Source of the DNA: Thermoplasmata archaeon
GTDB taxonomy: Archaea > Thermoplasmatota > B47-G6 > B47-G6B > 47-G6
Reading direction: 5' to 3'
DNA: 6,302 nucleotides
NCBI GenBank assembly: GCA_003663565.1
Contig: QMTT01000058.1
Span: forward strand, 1-6,302
Shown here piece after piece: positions 1 through 5,823 of this stretch. The notes under the pieces were generated by a model. It made no database searches. It was not told the origin of the DNA and saw nothing but the letters and a program-made list of their open reading frames with translations. A program made the position numbers and the translations under genes. Within the stretch, counting starts at the first letter, position 1. Every line of letters starts with the position of its first letter.

Positions 1-92
1 CCCAAATCCATCGCAAACCTGAGCCTAGGCAGAAATTTTTTCACCCACGAGTGCTCAGGAAGGCTTACGACAGAGAGACATCCTCAACAAGA
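1..92. other. Short edge region downstream of the DUF2298 gene, no assignable gene
   Basis: On the minus strand one frame is open from a TGA near position 87 to the window edge. It has a possible GTG start at 44 (VKKFLPRLRFAMDLG), which could be the beginning of a next gene, but no SD precedes it. A second minus-strand ATG frame closes after eight codons. Plus-strand frames run antisense into the DUF2298 gene without start signals. The identity is open. Confidence 0.25.
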
Positions 93-2318
93 TTACTCTT
101 TACTAATAATTTCGTATAGCCCGTAAGGTCCAATTTCTATGATAGGCTTTACTCGGCTAGTGGATAGAAGTTTTTGTCTCCACTCATAAAGTGTTAGAGA
201 AGCATTATTTTGAAGAACATATTCTGCCTCCAACTTAGAAAATACTATGTATTTCACATTGTATTTTTCTATAAGCTTGTTTAGTGTGTCATTACATGGA
301 TTCTTATAGAAGTTGAAGATATCAAGTGATCTACTCCATCCAATGTTAAATCCCTTCTGTCCCCTCCATACATACTCATGCGAAGGCCAACCTATGATGG
401 TAGGATCACCTGAGAAAGCAGAAATCCTACCATTGTATTCATATGATTTACCATCCACTGGCGGTAACTCGACGATTACTCCCCTTGGCATTCTTAGTAG
501 TGTGTTCACTATTATCTTATCATGTATTTCTAAAATCTCAGAGCCATCCAAAGTAAACTTATCAGCATCAAAAGAGTCCCAATATTCATATTTTGATCCA
601 TAATATCCAAGAGGAGCATAAGTAAGAGATAATACAAGGGAAAACATTAAAGCCCACTTAATCCCGTACCAAACTCTCAGAAGGGATCTTCTTTTTGGTG
701 TTATAAGCCAAGATCTAGCAATCAGAAGAGGTATTGATGCTGACAACAGTACCCATGCAGTTTCGTAAAACTTGAATACCGTGTTAAATCTTTCCCAATA
801 TCCTCCAAAGATGTCGTTAACGTAAACGAAGTCGCATGCTATTATTGTTATCATACCTGTAAAGATAAGCGATCTGAGGGCTCGCTCTTCACTACGATCC
901 AACATCATGTATACTAGTGGCCCTACAAGTACTGTCATGGCTCTGTATCTTGTAAATATAAAAGGTACTGCTATTGCTGTAGCTATAAGGACTCTAACCA
1001 AGCTATTTTTCTCTTTCTTAAGAATTTTAACGAAAATATGCCCATATAAAGCTATCAAGAAAGGCAATAGGTATAGCACTATGGCGCTAACAGGAGTTCT
1101 TGGAATAACAGCATTAGAAGGACTTATGAACGTAATCCCTGATATTCCTTCTCCTTTAAGGAGTGTCAGTACATATGGCGCATATATCAACGCTCCAAGT
1201 ATGGGTATTATCAATCCATAGTGATTCATCATAAAGAGAAACGTATAAAGAGAAACTACAGGCCAAGACCATATGAACATTGGTATAAAGAATCCATTGT
1301 ATACGGAAAGTATAAGAGGGTTTCTTTCCTCGCTTCTCAACGCGTAAACTAGCCATATGTAAGTGACAAGGAATGGGGTCATTATGTAATTTGCATGTAG
1401 CTCCTTTTGATAGAAGTCCACCATTGGAACATGATGTGTTGTTCCTGGAATGAGATATGCTGGACTTAAGTGCCATGTTGCTGCATTAAAGAATTGTTCA
1501 TTTCCAGTTCTTAGATATTGCACATACTCCAGGAAAGGGTATATATTTGCCCCAAAGGTGAGAGCTGTAGCTATTATAACAGACAATATCTTAGCTTGAG
1601 GAACCTTTCTCTTTTCCATGAAGACAAGAGATATCCCATAAAATGCCAAAAAGAGAAGCTGTAAGACTGTCGCTGAAGCTATATTTATTCCATACTTTGG
1701 GGGTATCATCGTTATCAAAGTAAGTGTTGCTAGCCCATAATGTCCTCCATAATAGTAAATCATTGGAAAACCACTAAGCCATGGATCCTCTAAAGGAAGC
1801 TTTTCTACTCTCATTGAGTTTGTAAATATCGCCATATCCATCCAGCATTCACAGTAATTGTAATACTGTGTTGGAATCTCCATCCTCAATATCAAAGGAA
1901 CAATACTAGCAATAATGTACAATATAGTCGCCTCAATCAATAACTTAGGGGAGAAATCTCGTTGCTTTTTGAAAATTACTAGAGGAAGAGTTGTGACTAT
2001 TAAAAAATAAAAAAGTCTCGCAGTAAGACGTGCACTTATAAATCCTAAGAGGAATTCCCCAACAAATACAGTGAAAATATAGAAAGGTACTGCAATGTAA
2101 ATATTTATTCTACTTATAGGTGTATACATATAGTATATTAACCCGCCAATGAAAAGAAGGGTATAATATAAGAAGACGCGAGCATATAAGAAGCTATAAG
2201 TGGATAACGCATACTGATATATAACGTCCTCAAAGACGTAGAGTACTGAGCATACGAAAACGATTGTAAAAAGATACAAAATCATTTTTTTAACAATTTT
2301 TTTGTTCATTATCGTCAA
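93..2318 (-). CDS. DUF2298 / Chlor_Arch_YYY family polytopic membrane protein, GT-C-like
   Basis: This is a 741-residue multi-spanning membrane protein. Hydrophobic segments run from about residue 12 to 570 and are followed by a soluble C-terminal domain (about 575-741). Family hallmarks, recognised from memory, are D161-M-A in the first large loop, EDPW at 177-180, YYYGGH at 188-193, the E306-L-H308 loop, ERFNTVFKFYETAW at 509-522, RISAF..DPTIIGWP.HE..WRG at 631-653, and the closing YNVKYIVFSKLEAEY at 686-700. The family is uncharacterised. Its topology and acidic loop motif resemble GT-C glycosyltransferases that use lipid-linked sugars, so a role in cell-surface glycosylation is inference only. 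The start is taken as TTG at 2318 because an AAGGAGGT SD (2328-2335) sits 9 nt upstream; the in-frame ATG at 2309 is 18 nt away. The N-terminus is lysine-rich and encoded by A-runs. The gene appears monocistronic, with 179 nt separating it from the upstream gene. Confidence 0.88.
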   Translation of the reverse strand: MTIMNKKIVKKMILYLFTIVFVCSVLYVFEDVIYQYALSTYSFLYARVFLYYTLLFIGGLIYYMYTPISRINIYIAVPFYIFTVFVGEFLLGFISARLTARLFYFLIVTTLPLVIFKKQRDFSPKLLIEATILYIIASIVPLILRMEIPTQYYNYCECWMDMAIFTNSMRVEKLPLEDPWLSGFPMIYYYGGHYGLATLTLITMIPPKYGINIASATVLQLLFLAFYGISLVFMEKRKVPQAKILSVIIATALTFGANIYPFLEYVQYLRTGNEQFFNAATWHLSPAYLIPGTTHHVPMVDFYQKELHANYIMTPFLVTYIWLVYALRSEERNPLILSVYNGFFIPMFIWSWPVVSLYTFLFMMNHYGLIIPILGALIYAPYVLTLLKGEGISGITFISPSNAVIPRTPVSAIVLYLLPFLIALYGHIFVKILKKEKNSLVRVLIATAIAVPFIFTRYRAMTVLVGPLVYMMLDRSEERALRSLIFTGMITIIACDFVYVNDIFGGYWERFNTVFKFYETAWVLLSASIPLLIARSWLITPKRRSLLRVWYGIKWALMFSLVLSLTYAPLGYYGSKYEYWDSFDADKFTLDGSEILEIHDKIIVNTLLRMPRGVIVELPPVDGKSYEYNGRISAFSGDPTIIGWPSHEYVWRGQKGFNIGWSRSLDIFNFYKNPCNDTLNKLIEKYNVKYIVFSKLEAEYVLQNNASLTLYEWRQKLLSTSRVKPIIEIGPYGLYEIISKE

Positions 2319-2327
2319 AGGACTCAG

Positions 2328-2335
2328 ACCTCCTT
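2328..2335 (-). promoter_or_regulatory. Shine-Dalgarno that selects a TTG start for the DUF2298 gene
   Basis: The minus strand reads AAGGAGGT here, complementary to the archaeal 16S 3' end. It lies 9 nt before TTG at 2318 and 18 nt before the ATG at 2309, so the TTG start is favoured. Confidence 0.7.
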
Positions 2336-2375
2336 ATGTGACATTACCAGCTTACCTTATTTGCGTATTTTGCTG

Positions 2376-2392
2376 TGATAATTTTATTGTCA
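2376..2392. promoter_or_regulatory. 17-bp imperfect palindrome, candidate operator for the DUF2298 gene
   Basis: The half-sites are TGATAAT (2376-2382) and ATTGTCA (2386-2392), separated by TTT. The reverse complement of the second half-site is TGACAAT, matching the first at six of seven positions. On the minus strand the centre reads AATAAAAT and could itself act as a TATA element about 60 nt before the start codon. A dimeric helix-turn-helix regulator site overlapping a promoter would look like this, but AT-rich DNA yields such palindromes by chance. No second copy was noticed in this window. Confidence 0.3.
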
Positions 2393-2410
2393 TCGTTTAG
2401 GCTAAGATAA

Positions 2411-2420
2411 CGTATAAACG
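2411..2420 (-). promoter_or_regulatory. Possible TATA element (CGTTTATACG) upstream of the DUF2298 gene
   Basis: The minus strand reads CGTTTATACG about 95 nt upstream of the TTG start and directly downstream of the tandem repeat at 2431-2452. If used, transcription would begin near 2388 and leave a leader of about 70 nt. The AATAAAAT near 2380-2386 is a competing candidate, so the assignment is weak. Confidence 0.3.
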
Positions 2421-2425
2421 CACGA

Positions 2426-2454
2426 AGTACTAGTACGATATTAGTACGATATTA
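2426..2454. repeat. Tandem 11-bp direct repeat with a GTACTAGTAC palindrome
   Basis: TAGTACGATAT occurs twice, perfectly and head to tail, at 2431-2441 and 2442-2452. A third AGTAC lies at 2426-2430, and the 10-bp perfect palindrome GTACTAGTAC spans 2427-2436. The array is in the only gap upstream of the DUF2298 gene, just upstream of a candidate TATA box, where archaeal transcription factors often bind. The 11-bp period is close to one helical turn, so both copies would face the same side of the DNA. Function as an operator is inferred; polymerase slippage is an alternative origin. Confidence 0.55.
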
Positions 2455-2497
2455 ATGAATCTTTTTCATTTTTCCACATAAAATATTATATCACAAT

Positions 2498-3460
2498 TTA
2501 CGAAGTTTTCTGTCCTATCTTTATATCAGTGTTTATTAGGACATAATCTGTCTTTGGAGACCTTATGTCTCCAATATTTACTATATCATCATATGTATCC
2601 AAGACAAGAGACACAAGATTCTTAGTCTCTGTTATACCTAATATATGCCCAATGATTACACTCACTGAATTGCTTAGGACTGAGTAAACAAGTGCTTTAA
2701 GATCATAGTGTGCACTTGGTCTCGTCAGGTCCTTAAGAAGTGGTAGTAAAGGTACTATAAGAGTACTTCTTATGATATTCGCCCTGAAATGGAGTACCGG
2801 ATCCTCTTTTAGGCTTATGGAAAGAGCATTAAGATATATGTTATAAACATCTTCTGATCTCGCAGACACGTATACGGTATCTGCCTTCTCTCCTGCTTCC
2901 ACGACAATTCCCTTATCAAATAATACTTTAGAACCCCGAACGTTTTCGTCCACGTAGCAATTTATATTCGCTGTTCTAATTTTTTCCAAAAGTCTCTCTA
3001 TGAAGTACTTCTTTATCCACTCGTACGATGTAGGACTTGCTATTATCGTTATCGTAGCACCACTTCCGTATTCATATAGTGCCTTTAACACTTCTGGGAT
3101 CACTGCACGCTTTATTGGTTCTGATATCCTGCCCACAATAATTGTCACACTACTCAGAAATATATAGTTAATAAGGGATCTAAGGTCATCAGACGTCAAT
3201 ATTATGGTGTTAGATTCCAAAAGCTCTTTTATAAAAACTTGTATTGGGCGCATATATGCTTTTATGGATCGAATAGTGTCCTCAGGGGCTCTTGTCTCTT
3301 TTACGATACCGTTGAGACCATATAAAACATCTCCAAGACCAAAGTCTTTAACCATAACTGAAAGAACATAAGAAGACTCTAAATCAAGTCTCTCCCCAAT
3401 GATACCTGATGTTCTCATTAGGATGGGTGTTAATATCTCCACAGGAGCCTTTTCAACCAT
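2498..3460 (-). CDS. Hypothetical protein of unrecognised family, 320 aa
   Basis: I do not recognise a family for this protein. From the chosen ATG it is 320 residues, with no clear signal peptide and only one cysteine (about residue 168). The first ~125 residues look mainly helical. A strand-rich block follows (TITIIASPTSYEWIKKYF near 138-153, then CYVDENVRGSKVLFDKGIVVEAG) with an alternating beta/alpha pattern that could be Rossmann-like or nuclease-like, though no catalytic motif stands out. Two hydrophobic stretches (about 96-111 and 231-243) are too short or too charged at the flanks to be confident membrane helices. The start is ATG at 3460, 5 nt after an AGGTGG SD; an in-frame GTG at 3469 overlaps that SD and is rejected. 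The gene is flanked by long gaps and is probably transcribed alone. Ordinary codon use and a full-length frame support it as a real gene. Confidence 0.75.
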   Translation of the reverse strand: MVEKAPVEILTPILMRTSGIIGERLDLESSYVLSVMVKDFGLGDVLYGLNGIVKETRAPEDTIRSIKAYMRPIQVFIKELLESNTIILTSDDLRSLINYIFLSSVTIIVGRISEPIKRAVIPEVLKALYEYGSGATITIIASPTSYEWIKKYFIERLLEKIRTANINCYVDENVRGSKVLFDKGIVVEAGEKADTVYVSARSEDVYNIYLNALSISLKEDPVLHFRANIIRSTLIVPLLPLLKDLTRPSAHYDLKALVYSVLSNSVSVIIGHILGITETKNLVSLVLDTYDDIVNIGDIRSPKTDYVLINTDIKIGQKTS

Positions 3461-3465
3461 ATAAG

Positions 3466-3471
3466 CCACCT
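3466..3471 (-). promoter_or_regulatory. Shine-Dalgarno fixing the ATG start of the 320-aa gene
   Basis: The minus strand reads AGGTGG, ending 5 nt before ATG at 3460. The alternative GTG at 3469 lies within this element and so cannot be served by it. Confidence 0.6.
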
Positions 3472-3525
3472 AACATGCAATGAAATACTTCCCTAATGCT
3501 TGCTGGAGAAGTCATTTTAGAAGTG

Positions 3526-3535
3526 TTTTTATATG
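3526..3535 (-). promoter_or_regulatory. Candidate TATA box for the 320-aa gene
   Basis: The minus strand reads CATATAAAAA. A start site about 25 nt downstream, near 3503, would give a leader of roughly 40 nt containing the SD. TTTAAAAT near 3545-3552 and GATATAAG near 3588-3595 are other AT-rich candidates in the same gap. Confidence 0.4.
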
Positions 3536-3670
3536 CCTTAATTTTATTTTAAACGGCAAACTTATCCGCTCAAAAAGATTAAATAACTTATATCCCCCTA
3601 TAATTTTTGCTCTATTGTTAAGATCGTTAAGTTTAGGAGTCAAGCTATAAGATGAAGATGAATAAGCAAC

Positions 3671-3691
3671 CTTAAAAAATAAATAAAAAGA
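3671..3691 (-). terminator. T-rich terminator of the redox operon
   Basis: The minus strand shows CTTTTTATTTATTTTTTAAG about 80 nt after the stop codon of the four-cluster ferredoxin. Archaeal RNA polymerase terminates at such U-tracts without needing a hairpin, although a GC-rich hairpin does lie upstream at 3733-3752. It is the strongest T-run downstream of the operon. Confidence 0.55.
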
Positions 3692-3721
3692 GTATTGATC
3701 ATTAATTGCTCTCAGCCCTCA

Positions 3722-3758
3722 ACTGACCTCCTCCCCGCCCTAAAAGGCAAGGTTTTAC
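3722..3758 (-). mobile_element. Degenerate IS200/IS605-type (tnpB-associated) end hairpin, solitary relic
   Basis: The minus strand has GTAAAACC, then a stem-loop (3733-3752), then GGAGGAGGTCAG. The stem arms are CCCCGCC (3733-3739) and GGCAAGG (3746-3752) around the loop CTAAAA. GCC/GGC and CC/GG pair, with two C·A mismatches between them. From memory, GGGCGGGGAGGAGGTCA-type sequence next to a hairpin is a recurrent 3' end of archaeal IS605/IS1341 elements, where it also forms the 3' part of the omega-RNA scaffold. Here no tnpA or tnpB coding sequence adjoins it: the upstream gene ends only 17 nt away. It may be a remnant, a minimal non-autonomous derivative, or a domesticated terminator hairpin. 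The orientation corresponds to a right end of an element on the minus strand. Confidence 0.45.
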
Positions 3759-3769
3759 AAGCAATAATT

Positions 3770-4240
3770 TTATAAATTTAAGCTACTTGATGCAAGTTTT
3801 TCAGCAACTTTCTTTCTTATCTCCTCAAATATATCACTAGTGCTTTCAAACATTATAGCCTCTGCAGGGCATAAAGATGCACATCCAGGATTAAGACCTC
3901 TAGCCCTTAACTCATTACACGCAGTACACTTCGTTATAGACTTCGTAATAGGATCTAGGTCCATAGCTCCAAATGGACATACAACGGCACACATAAGACA
4001 TCCTATGCACTTCTCTGGATCTACAAGGACAAAACCATCATCATCTTTATACAACGCTCCTTCAGGACAGGCTTTAATACAAGGTGCTTTTTCACAATGT
4101 CTACATCCTATAGGAACGGGTATTCCTCCAAGAACCCTATATAGATGAACTCTAGGCCTTTCATATAGAAATCCACAAACTCTCTCACATGTCTCGCATC
4201 CTATACATGACGTCTGGTGATAGTAGAGCTTGTATTTCAT
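3770..4240 (-). CDS. Four-cluster [4Fe-4S] ferredoxin-like electron transfer subunit (AorA/HycB/DmsB type)
   Basis: This 156-residue soluble protein carries sixteen cysteines in four cluster motifs: C12-x2-C15-x2-C18-x3-C22, C46-x2-C49-x4-C54-x3-C58, C78-x2-C81-x2-C84-x3-C88, and C105-x2-C108-x11-C120-x3-C124. This is the layout of the DMSO-reductase beta-subunit/HycB/CooF family, in which four [4Fe-4S] clusters form a wire between a catalytic subunit and another carrier. Small members of this kind (AorA) also accompany aldehyde oxidoreductases. No Tat or Sec signal is seen, so it is cytoplasmic. The start is ATG at 4240 with GAGGTGAT (4246-4253) 5 nt upstream. That SD overlaps the stop codon of the preceding flavoprotein gene, and the 11-nt gap argues for co-transcription. 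It is the last gene of the operon. The C-terminal ~30 residues are helical and cysteine-free. The fold is certain; the partner is unknown. Confidence 0.92.
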   Translation of the reverse strand: MKYKLYYHQTSCIGCETCERVCGFLYERPRVHLYRVLGGIPVPIGCRHCEKAPCIKACPEGALYKDDDGFVLVDPEKCIGCLMCAVVCPFGAMDLDPITKSITKCTACNELRARGLNPGCASLCPAEAIMFESTSDIFEEIRKKVAEKLASSSLNL

Positions 4241-4251
4241 TTGTTATCACC

Positions 4252-5316
4252 TCATATCTTAGCAAGATATCTGTCTATGGATCTTCCAGCTCTTAGTCCA
4301 GCTTCAATAGCTCTTCCAACAAAGGAAGGTCCTGTTACCACATCTCCTGCTGCAAAAACGTTCTTCACGCTGGTTCTAAACTCCTCGTTTATTTGTATGT
4401 TTCCATACCTTTCATTTATTTGTATTCCTACTTTCTCAGCACCAGGAGGCGGTGTTGGCCTTTCTCCTATTGCAAATATCACAAAATCCACTTCTAAGTC
4501 AAACTCCGTTCCAGGTATTGGAACAGGTCTCGGCCTCCCGCCAGAAGGTACCTCCTCAAGTCTATTTCTAACAAGTGTTATACTGCTAACTCTTTTTGTT
4601 CCATTTATTTTAACAGGAGATACCAGCTCTATCCATTTTATGCCTTCCCTTATAGCTTCTGATATTTCATATCTTCCTGCAGGAGCTTCGTTTATGGTTC
4701 TCCTATAAAGCAAATAGACATCCTTTGCTCCTATCTCCAATGCTGTCATTGCAGCGTCTACTGCAGAATGTCCCGCCCCTATTACTGCCACTTTCTTTTT
4801 TGATACATCTATGATACGATCCCTCGGTGCAAGATTAAGCTCGTAGGTCTTCCACCTGTAGAGGAATTCTAGGGCTCCTATAACACCATCTAGTTCTTCT
4901 CCGGTGATTCCTGGCATTGGAGACCTCCATATGCCTGTTGCTATTAGTACTACGTCATAATTTTCAATAATATCTTCAAGTTTCACAACCTTCTCAACAA
5001 AATCATCTCCCTCTTCATGAGTTTCAGCATTTCCTACAGTCACCTTAGTTCTAAGATTAAATTCCACGCTAAATCTCTCTTCAAGTATTTTTGCCCCTTC
5101 CAGAACATGCTCTGGTCGAATTCTTCTTGATGGTATTGAAAAGACCATAAGCCCTCCGGGATATGGTAGTTTATCATATACATGTACTTCATGTCCTTTA
5201 CATACGAGATATCCTGTTGCTGCAAGTCCTGCTGGCCCCGCTCCGATTATTGCAACTTTTTTCCCAGTTTTAATCACTTCATTTGGTTTGCACATGAAGG
5301 CAAAGTTCATCGTCAT
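4252..5316 (-). CDS. GltD-like FAD/NAD(P)-dependent oxidoreductase lacking the N-terminal Fe-S domain
   Basis: This 354-residue pyridine-nucleotide oxidoreductase resembles the glutamate synthase small subunit, NfnB and AorC group. The FAD Rossmann motif GAGPAG lies at 25-30 and PGGLM at 53-57. ATG at 126-128 closes the first half. A second nucleotide-binding motif, GAGHSAVDAA (180-189), is followed by YRR (204-206), typical of NADP(H)-binding members. The C-terminal FAD motif FAAGD lies at 321-325. Full GltD proteins are about 450-480 residues because an N-terminal domain with two [4Fe-4S] clusters precedes the first Rossmann fold. Here only ~20 residues with a single cysteine (C9) precede it, and the separate ferredoxin encoded just upstream may supply those clusters. 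ATG at 5316 overlaps the upstream TGA by 4 nt, and GAGGTG at 5327-5332 lies 10 nt before it; ATG at 5310 is an alternative. It probably shuttles electrons between NAD(P)H and Fe-S proteins. Confidence 0.9.
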   Translation of the reverse strand: MTMNFAFMCKPNEVIKTGKKVAIIGAGPAGLAATGYLVCKGHEVHVYDKLPYPGGLMVFSIPSRRIRPEHVLEGAKILEERFSVEFNLRTKVTVGNAETHEEGDDFVEKVVKLEDIIENYDVVLIATGIWRSPMPGITGEELDGVIGALEFLYRWKTYELNLAPRDRIIDVSKKKVAVIGAGHSAVDAAMTALEIGAKDVYLLYRRTINEAPAGRYEISEAIREGIKWIELVSPVKINGTKRVSSITLVRNRLEEVPSGGRPRPVPIPGTEFDLEVDFVIFAIGERPTPPPGAEKVGIQINERYGNIQINEEFRTSVKNVFAAGDVVTGPSFVGRAIEAGLRAGRSIDRYLAKI

Positions 5317-5717
5317 ATCCTACGCCCACCTCTTAAACTTCTTTTTATTTTGCACTCCTTACAGAGAAAAACAGGGTTCTTTGAGCCTCCTCCTACAGTT
5401 TTTATTATTTTAAGTGCTTCTTTCTTTGTTATTCCTGTAGGTCTTCCACATTCTGAACATGGAACAATCTCAAGCTCGATCACTATTGTATCTCTGCTCA
5501 TTGTACCTTCAGTAACTGATATAGCATTCTCAGGACATACGCTGACACATCTCGGCACTCCATGACACAGGTCACACCTTTCAAGATCAAAGATCACACG
5601 TCTTATGAATGCCTCATCGATGACTTTTATAGCATCATTAGGACATTTAAGAACACATGCACCGCATCCTATACACTTATTGGCATTAACACTTATTGTG
5701 AGACCTTCATAGTACAA
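5313..5717 (-). CDS. Two-cluster ferredoxin with C-terminal CxxC...CxxC element, HycF-like
   Basis: This is a 134-residue iron-sulfur protein. Cluster motifs are C15-x2-C18-x2-C21-x3-C25-P and C48-x2-C51-x5-C57-x3-C61-P, giving two [4Fe-4S] clusters. A C-terminal segment has C87-x2-C90 and C119-x2-C122 separated by 28 residues. Its pattern (C..CGRP......EAL..I ... C.ECK) recalls the tail of formate hydrogenlyase subunit HycF/HyfH and may bind zinc or iron. The start is TTG at 5717, because GGAGGTG (5725-5731) sits 7 nt before it and the ferredoxin fold begins soon after. The frame also opens at a TTG at 5822, but that would add 35 non-ferredoxin residues without an SD. It is the first gene of the redox operon and overlaps the flavoprotein gene by 4 nt, suggesting translational coupling and a tight complex. 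It probably replaces the Fe-S domain missing from that flavoprotein. Confidence 0.88.
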   Translation of the reverse strand: MYYEGLTISVNANKCIGCGACVLKCPNDAIKVIDEAFIRRVIFDLERCDLCHGVPRCVSVCPENAISVTEGTMSRDTIVIELEIVPCSECGRPTGITKKEALKIIKTVGGGSKNPVFLCKECKIKRSLRGGRRI

Positions 5718-5724
5718 GCGACCA

Positions 5725-5731
5725 CACCTCC
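5725..5731 (-). promoter_or_regulatory. Shine-Dalgarno that decides the TTG start of the HycF-like ferredoxin
   Basis: The minus strand reads GGAGGTG, a near-perfect match to the archaeal anti-SD, and is 7 nt before TTG at 5717. The longer reading from 5822 has no comparable element. Confidence 0.75.
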
Positions 5732-5764
5732 AAAGATCTCGCAATAGATGTGTAAAAGCGCGTA

Positions 5765-5777
5765 GTATATTAAAAAA
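5765..5777 (-). promoter_or_regulatory. Candidate TATA element of the redox operon
   Basis: The minus strand reads TTTTTTAATATAC about 50 nt before the TTG start. Initiation some 25 nt downstream, near 5745, would leave a ~27-nt leader containing the GGAGGTG SD. The 147-nt gap from the transporter gene supports an independent promoter here. Confidence 0.45.
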
Positions 5778-5823
5778 GTGTGTAATGTGAAAGCATGCTG
5801 TCTGAGTGTCAATTGGGAACAAT

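Larger units (their letters stand above)
3461..3769. other. 309-nt non-coding gap between the redox operon and the 320-aa gene
   Basis: No coding frame with a plausible ribosome binding site was found on either strand. The right part (3700-3769) holds a GC-rich IS605-like hairpin and a loosely flanking AATTGCT / AGCAAT inverted pair (3704-3710 and 3760-3765). The middle (3671-3691) is a T-rich tract in the minus-strand transcript. About 3600-3670 shows nothing assignable. The left part carries the promoter and SD of the 320-aa gene. Confidence 0.6.

Noticed and set aside
313..1476. Plus-strand open frames (313-603, 907-1221) and a second minus-strand frame (1156-1476) inside the DUF2298 gene
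   Set aside because: They overlap a complete conserved gene in other frames, have no ribosome binding site, and their translations show no family resemblance.
3467..3469. GTG at 3469 as the start of the 320-aa gene
   Set aside because: It lies inside the AGGTGG SD that serves the ATG at 3460 with normal spacing.
3640..3730. Possible C/D-box sRNA (GATGAAGATGA near 3651-3660 and CTGA at 3723-3726)
   Set aside because: The C-box match is poor, no C'/D' pair is seen, and the spacing is longer than usual for archaeal C/D RNAs.
3461..3769. CRISPR array or tRNA in the largest gap
   Set aside because: There are no regularly spaced repeats and no cloverleaf with a T-loop (GGTTC) box on either strand.
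3722..3769. Intact IS200/IS605 insertion with transposase
   Set aside because: Only an end-like hairpin is present. No TnpA or TnpB coding sequence occurs in the window, so only a relic is called.
3840..4708. Plus-strand open frames opposite the four-cluster ferredoxin and flavoprotein genes (3840-4148, 4217-4708)
   Set aside because: They are antisense to genes with unmistakable cysteine and Rossmann motifs, and have no start signals.
5040..5747. Short frames 5040-5225 (minus) and 5182-5565, 5562-5747 (plus)
   Set aside because: They are shadow frames of the flavoprotein and HycF-like ferredoxin genes, with no SD and low-complexity or composition-driven translations.
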